Source of the DNA: JBGSKV01 sp041740975
GTDB taxonomy: Bacteria; Bdellovibrionota_B; Oligoflexia; Oligoflexales; JALZUQ01
NCBI GenBank assembly: GCA_041740975.1
Contig: JBGSKV010000124.1
Coordinates: forward strand, 1 to 36,292
Direction: 5' to 3'
DNA length: 36,292 bases
The notes beneath the pieces were generated by a model that searched no databases, was not told where the DNA came from, and saw only the letters and a list, made by a program, of their open reading frames with translations. Below are positions 32,206 to 36,292 of this stretch, piece by piece. The stretch's first letter is position 1; every line of letters starts with the position of its first letter. Made by a program: the position numbers and the translations under genes.

Positions 32206-33720
32206 CTAAACTTTTAACTTTTTCAAAATATATTCTGCTAACTGGTCTTTAGGAACTCTATCTTGAGCACAAGTATCGCGATCACGAATCGTACACGTTT
32301 GATCCGATATACTTTCGCCATCGACTGTAACGCAAAAAGGAGTGCCAATCTCGTCATGACGCGCATAACGCTTACCTATGGAACTAACTTGGTCAAAACT
32401 CACGTGCAAGCCGTGTTTACGCAGATCTTTTACAATTGCCTCTGCCATTTCGGGGTGTCCGTCTTTTCGCAATAAAGGCAGAACCGCAACATTATAAGGT
32501 GCCAGAGCGGGATGAAGTTTGAGAACTGTCCTCGTTCGTTCTTCGCCTTTACCGCCCGGAACGTCTTCTTCGACATACGCGTCCAATAAAAAACACAAGA
32601 GGGCGCGCGTCAAGCCAGCCGCCGGTTCGATAACGTAAGGTGTGTAGCGCCAACCTGGTTTACCAGTCGCGGGATCGACCGCAGTCTGATCAAAATAACT
32701 TAGCTTCACCCCAGACGCTTGCGCGTGTTTAGTTAGGTCGTAGTCGGTTCGCGAAGCGATGCCTTCCAGCTCGTCCCAACCCCACGGGTACTTGTATTCG
32801 ATGTCGTAACAAGCGTCCGAATAATGCGCTAACTCGTCTTCTTCATGAGCGCGCAGCCGGAAGTTCTCTGGATTGCGAGCAAAACTTCGGAACCATTCGA
32901 TGCGAGCGTTTTTCCAATAGTCGAGCCACTTTTCTTGGGAGCCTGGCTCACAGAAAAACTCCATCTCCATTTGCTCAAATTCGCAGGAACGGAACGTGAA
33001 ATGCTCGGTCACGATTTCATTGCGAAACGACTTGCCGACTTGTGCAATTCCAAAGGGAACCTTCATGCTTTGCGATTGCACGACATTCAAAAACTGCACG
33101 AACATAGCTTGCGCCGTTTCTGGTCGCAAATAAACGGCCGTTTTTTGAAACGCCTCACTGATTCTTTGTTTCATCTGGTCTTTTCTGAAGTCCTGATCCT
33201 TCAAAATTGCATCGACACAGTCATTAACTGGATCAATGGGACCCATCGACGTGCGAAACATCAAATTGAACTGGCGCTCGTCACTTAGGTCTGGACAGTT
33301 GCATTTGGGGCAGGCATAGCCGCGATCTTGAACTTCACCGGCGAGTGTTTCGCCTTTGTTCTTGCCGCCCTTGATATAAGTGACTTTTGTTCCGGGAGCC
33401 TGCTTCGGCGCTTTGTCCGCGCGAAAACGCTCTTTACAATTGAAACAATCCACCAAGGGATCTGAAAATCCCGCTAAATGGCCGGACGTTTGCCAAACCT
33501 GCGGATGCATCATGATCGAAGCGTCAATGCCAACGATATCTTCGCGCTCATAAACCATAGAGCGCCACCAAGCATTGGCGATATTTCTTTTAAGCTCGAC
33601 TCCGAGAGGGCCGTAGTCGTAACAGGATTTGAGGCCGCCGTAAATTTCGCTACTTTGAAAAATAAATCCACGTCGCTTGCATAACGAAACGATCTTTGTC
33701 ATCAGGTCTAATTCGGACAT
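32206..33720 (-). CDS. glyS: Glycyl-tRNA synthetase, homodimeric type
   Basis: A 504-residue class II glycyl-tRNA synthetase of the alpha2 type (single chain, as in eukaryotes, archaea and many bacteria), not the GlyQ/GlyS heterotetramer. Motif-1 region LCKRRGFIFQSSEIYGGLKSCYDYGPLG, motif 2 FRNEIVTEHFTFRSCEFEQMEMEFF and motif 3 VIEPAAGLTRALLCFL are all present. Two CxxC pairs (CFNCKERF about 87 and CPKCNCPD about 135) form the zinc-like insertion. The C-terminal anticodon-binding domain ends the chain. The stop TAG is followed by one base and then the pfp ATG, so pfp translation is coupled. Confidence 0.97.
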   Translation of the reverse strand: MSELDLMTKIVSLCKRRGFIFQSSEIYGGLKSCYDYGPLGVELKRNIANAWWRSMVYEREDIVGIDASIMMHPQVWQTSGHLAGFSDPLVDCFNCKERFRADKAPKQAPGTKVTYIKGGKNKGETLAGEVQDRGYACPKCNCPDLSDERQFNLMFRTSMGPIDPVNDCVDAILKDQDFRKDQMKQRISEAFQKTAVYLRPETAQAMFVQFLNVVQSQSMKVPFGIAQVGKSFRNEIVTEHFTFRSCEFEQMEMEFFCEPGSQEKWLDYWKNARIEWFRSFARNPENFRLRAHEEDELAHYSDACYDIEYKYPWGWDELEGIASRTDYDLTKHAQASGVKLSYFDQTAVDPATGKPGWRYTPYVIEPAAGLTRALLCFLLDAYVEEDVPGGKGEERTRTVLKLHPALAPYNVAVLPLLRKDGHPEMAEAIVKDLRKHGLHVSFDQVSSIGKRYARHDEIGTPFCVTVDGESISDQTCTIRDRDTCAQDRVPKDQLAEYILKKLKV

Positions 33721-33729
33721 CCAGACTCT

Positions 33730-33787
33730 TTCCCCGTGGGTCTCACATTCAACAATTGGACCCTAAGATCGCTTATCTACCGGGGAA
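33730..33787. promoter_or_regulatory. Nested inverted repeats before glyS
   Basis: TTCCCCG (33730-33736) is complementary to CGGGGAA (33781-33787), and GGGTC (33738-33742) to GACCC (33759-33763). Together they enclose a CAATTG core and fill the 69-base gap between the stop at 33790 and the glyS start at 33720. It may terminate the upstream minus-strand gene or attenuate glyS. No T-box features are visible. Confidence 0.35.
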
Positions 33788-33789
33788 AC

Positions 33790-35253
33790 TCAACGTGGAT
33801 TTTGGATTTCGGCTGGTGTTTCCACTTCTTCAACTGTGACCCCATCCGTGCTTTCGATCACTGATGCTTCCGAGGTTATGTCGTCTTCGTCATCTTGCGC
33901 AGGATCCCCTGCAACAGGCGGGACATGAACATCAGGTCGATCACCTGGATGAAGAGGTGCCTCGACTCCCGGCAGGCGCAGGTCGACAGGAGTAAACTCA
34001 TCGACGGTGAACCAGTTATTGTAGGCAACGCTTAGGCCCAGCCCAATCGCGGTGACCACAATAGGAACTTTTCTTGCCCAAGTTTTAAGCCTTCGGGAAG
34101 GACTTAAGGCGCCCCATGCCGCCGCTTTTGCGTTGGCTTTAATCAGCGCCTTTTGAAAGGAGTCTTTTCCAATCTGTCCAGGTTCGGCCGCGAATTTCAA
34201 AACGTCAGCATGATACGCTAGTGTTTCCGGGTGACGGAAGTATGCTGTTAAAAAGGCCAAACCATCGCTGCCATAATTTATAAATAAAAACCGATAGTGC
34301 TCTTCCATTGGCTTTGCCTTCTCGCCGAGATTGATGAAGGACTCAATGCGAGGGTAATACACCGCAAGACACAGATCCTCATGCACCATCTTGCCAATGC
34401 CGGGCACGCGAGTAGCGATGATCTTGTGCAAAGCTGAGTTTCTGCCGCCGAAAATATACAGAGCCAATGCTCCTAGTCCAGCACGGCGTTCTTTCGAAGT
34501 GATTAAGTTATCGCGCTTAACTTGAATCTCATGGCTTTGCGAAAAAATTTCTTTAACTTCCGCCAATGTGGGGCGGTCCGTGCGAAGTCCAAACATATAC
34601 ATCGATGCAAGGGTCTGCTTCATTTTGCCGGCGATTAAATTATCGATGTATTTGGCGGTATCACGCGCGGTTTCGTCTGTTGAAGTTTCTTCTTCTTTCT
34701 TCACCGCATCATCGAGGATTTGTCGCAAATTCGCGTACTCATCATAATCAGCAGCTAAGACATCTTTTTGCTGATTGTACAGTTTAAAAAGTTGATCTCG
34801 CAGCCTAGCTCCTGAACCCTCGCCATGATCCTTCATCATTTCTTCCAGATCCATAGCCAAGGCTTTTTCCGCACCCTTGATAATGAGCACGGCCCGTTCC
34901 ACTTTTTGAAAAAGAAGGTTCACAATACTAATCGCGCTTGCGACGTTGGCGTTTCGGATAGCCTCACGTAGAAAAAAACGCTGTGTACGCAAATATTCAA
35001 AATGAGCCGGCTGTTCCGCTCCCCGAATTTTTTCTCGCCACCAGTCTTGCTTGCTAAGGTTCGTGATGCGATCGTCGGTCTCTTCGACACTCGTCAGAGC
35101 CCCAATAACGGTTTCAATCGAAAAAGCCGTGTCGCAGCTTTTGGCCCGTGCCGCATCGATTTTGACTTCAGGAATCTCTGGCGATGATTCGGCGAACACT
35201 GAACATGCAAAAAACCAAGTGAACACACTTACTGATAAAAAAGACGTCTTCAT
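33790..35253 (-). CDS. Secreted protein with a C-terminal membrane helix, unknown function
   Basis: A 487-residue protein with a Sec signal (MKTSFLSVSVFTWFFACSVFA). A long, largely helical, charged domain follows (VNLLFQKVERAVLIIKGAEKALAMDLEEMMKDHG, and repeated K/E-rich amphipathic helices). One transmembrane helix lies near residues 405-425 (KVPIVVTAIGLGLSVAYNNW), then a Pro-rich acidic tail (PGDRPDVHVPPVAGDPAQDDEDD...) of about 60 residues. The topology would place the helical domain in the periplasm. Family unknown. The ATG at 35253 is supported by the signal peptide and GAGAG upstream. It sits just before glyS and is divergent from the M23 peptidase gene. Confidence 0.7.
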   Translation of the reverse strand: MKTSFLSVSVFTWFFACSVFAESSPEIPEVKIDAARAKSCDTAFSIETVIGALTSVEETDDRITNLSKQDWWREKIRGAEQPAHFEYLRTQRFFLREAIRNANVASAISIVNLLFQKVERAVLIIKGAEKALAMDLEEMMKDHGEGSGARLRDQLFKLYNQQKDVLAADYDEYANLRQILDDAVKKEEETSTDETARDTAKYIDNLIAGKMKQTLASMYMFGLRTDRPTLAEVKEIFSQSHEIQVKRDNLITSKERRAGLGALALYIFGGRNSALHKIIATRVPGIGKMVHEDLCLAVYYPRIESFINLGEKAKPMEEHYRFLFINYGSDGLAFLTAYFRHPETLAYHADVLKFAAEPGQIGKDSFQKALIKANAKAAAWGALSPSRRLKTWARKVPIVVTAIGLGLSVAYNNWFTVDEFTPVDLRLPGVEAPLHPGDRPDVHVPPVAGDPAQDDEDDITSEASVIESTDGVTVEEVETPAEIQNPR

Positions 35254-35297
35254 ACTGGACTCTCTTATTTTTAATTTTGCCTTCTTCGCAGGCGGCG

Positions 35298-35325
35298 ACC
35301 ATAAAATACTTTTAATGAATCTCAA
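35298..35325 (-). promoter_or_regulatory. Putative promoter of the 33790-35253 gene
   Basis: On the minus strand TTGAGA (35325-35320), 16 bases, TATGGT (35303-35298). The -35 half lies inside the palindrome at 35310-35349. Confidence 0.35.
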
Positions 35326-35349
35326 AATAAAATTTTGAATTCATTAAAA
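35310..35349. repeat. AT-rich 40-bp near-perfect palindrome
   Basis: TTTTAATGAAT (35310-35320) pairs with ATTCATTAAAA (35339-35349), and TCAAAAT (35322-35328) with ATTTTGA (35332-35338). The result is 18 pairs with a single bulged C at 35321 and an AAA loop. It overlaps the -35 element of the divergent minus-strand gene, so it may be an operator or a cruciform-forming site. Confidence 0.6.
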
Positions 35350-35520
35350 TCATTAGAGTCTAAACTATTATCATTTCAGCTGGTTATCTTAGAAAACTCT
35401 TAGGGAAGAGGATGTACCCTTATCATTCGTCCATTTGCTCACGTGCGGTCTAGACGTGATCGATTGGATGCCACATGTTACACTGATGAAAGTTAAAGAA
35501 ATGAATCACCGGGAGATTGC

Positions 35521-36292
35521 ATGAGGTTCTATCTAGCAATATTGGCATTTTTTTGCACTCTATTGTGCCTCAATCTCTACGCTGTTTTTGATCGACAACC
35601 TGCGACGCCTGCCACCGCCATGAGTTTCGTGCTTTCGAATAGTGTCGATTTTCAGATTGAATATGGCTCTACTATTTTTGATACATTGAGAGAGCTTGAC
35701 GTCAGCTCTCAAACCATTCAAGAGATCGTCAAAGCGACACGGCCAGTGTTTGACCTTTCCAAAATCCCAGCGGATACCGACGGTATTGCCTTCTTCACAA
35801 AGGGGCCTTTCCGAACCTTACATCAGCTTGAGGTCTCTCTTTCCCCCGTAAAAAAACTTCACATCATCTGGTCTCCGGAAAATAGCTGGCAAAGTTCGAT
35901 CAAACTCGTACCCGTCGTCAAGAAGCTAAAAACTTATAAAGGTACGGTTGCCATGTCTCTTTGGGACTCGGCACAGTCGGCTGGAGTTAATCCTCTGATC
36001 ATTAGTAAACTGGCCGATATTTTTGCTTGGCAAATTGACTTTTCGCGCGAAGTGCAATCCGGTGACTCCTGGAAGATCGTTGTTGAAGAGCTTATGGTTG
36101 ATAACGTTTTTTATGGTTATGGTAAGATATTGGTCGCCGAATACCTCAAAGACGGGCACAAACACACCGCCGTTCGATACCCTGCTGATACGGAGAAGGC
36201 CGATTATTATTCTCCAGATGGAAAAAGCCTGCGCCGCATGTTTCTGCGAAGTCCCATCCGATACGCCCGCGTTTCTTCGCGATTCGATCGCA
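35521..36292 (+). CDS. MepM-like M23 peptidase, N-terminal part only
   Basis: The first 257 codons of a gene cut by the window end. An N-terminal hydrophobic segment (FYLAILAFFCTLLCLNLYAVF) is followed by the OapA/MepM-type domain: LWDSAQSAGVNPLIISKLADIFAWQIDFSREVQSGDSWKIVVEE is the sequence before the catalytic domain in MepM/YebA murein DD-endopeptidases. The chain then enters PDGKSLRRMFLRSPIRYARVSSRF, the start of the M23 LytM domain. The zinc ligands (HxxxD and HxH) must lie beyond the end, so activity cannot be judged. GGGAG five bases before the ATG fixes the start. It would cut peptidoglycan crosslinks in the periplasm. Confidence 0.85.
   Translation, partial: MRFYLAILAFFCTLLCLNLYAVFDRQPATPATAMSFVLSNSVDFQIEYGSTIFDTLRELDVSSQTIQEIVKATRPVFDLSKIPADTDGIAFFTKGPFRTLHQLEVSLSPVKKLHIIWSPENSWQSSIKLVPVVKKLKTYKGTVAMSLWDSAQSAGVNPLIISKLADIFAWQIDFSREVQSGDSWKIVVEELMVDNVFYGYGKILVAEYLKDGHKHTAVRYPADTEKADYYSPDGKSLRRMFLRSPIRYARVSSRFDR

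Noticed and set aside
33721..33789. Glycine T-box leader before glyS
   Set aside because: The gap is only 69 bases and shows no T-box or specifier-loop arrangement, only short inverted repeats.
1..36292. tRNA, rRNA or CRISPR array
   Set aside because: No cloverleaf with conserved T-loop GTTCRA, no rRNA-like stretch and no spaced direct repeats were seen on either strand by eye. A tRNAscan or CRISPR search would settle it.

Overview
The window is 36.3 kb of chromosome from a Gram-negative bacterium, GC in the mid-40s percent by eye. The best guess is a Bdellovibrionota/Oligoflexia-like lineage. Grounds are the many Sec-signal and lipobox proteins, two beta-barrel-type families, a MepM-type murein hydrolase, AddAB rather than RecBCD, a class I lysyl-tRNA synthetase, a long PPi-dependent phosphofructokinase, and good candidate sigma-28 and sigma-54 promoters. 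The phylum is an inference; no rRNA is present. I saw no tRNA, rRNA, CRISPR array, transposase or phage gene.

Layout. 1-2.8 kb: a secreted amidohydrolase-like protein and, convergent to it, SppA. 2.8-9.4 kb: an addB-addA-small secreted protein operon, divergent from sppA. 9.4-10.0 kb: a non-coding block made of nested inverted repeats. 10.0-12.3 kb: two tandem paralogous outer-membrane-type proteins with look-alike terminators. 12.4-15.3 kb: a periplasmic binding protein gene overlapping by one base a membrane-anchored SpoIIE/RsbU phosphatase gene. 15.4-21.1 kb: dusB, serS, an unknown secreted protein, hisS with a small DUF2007-like membrane protein, and a 60-residue basic protein behind a consensus sigma-28 promoter. 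21.2-23.1 kb: a lipoprotein/barrel pair. 23.3-25.2 kb: two predicted secreted peptidases, one C39/papain-like and one lipoprotein with an anthrax-lethal-factor-type zinc site behind a consensus sigma-54 promoter. 25.2-28.3 kb: ahcY and lysK, divergent. 28.4-35.3 kb: a GspC/PilP-like secreted protein, then glyS, pfp, an RGG-rich protein and an unknown secreted protein on the minus strand, with another unknown secreted protein upstream. 35.5 kb to the end: the start of a MepM-like M23 peptidase.

How it works together. Much of the window is housekeeping: four translation enzymes (SerRS, HisRS, LysRS, GlyRS), tRNA dihydrouridylation, the S-adenosylhomocysteine cycle and glycolysis. Lineage-specific envelope or exported proteins sit between these genes. 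Several of the latter come as candidate functional pairs: binding protein plus phosphatase, lipoprotein plus barrel, and cysteine peptidase next to metallopeptidase.

The observations most worth following are the 50-bp perfect palindrome that spans the stop codons of two convergent genes (25154-25257), the nested inverted-repeat element (9408-9955), the lethal-factor-like lipoprotein with its sigma-54 promoter, the sigma-28 promoter in front of the 60-residue protein, and the binding-protein/phosphatase pair.
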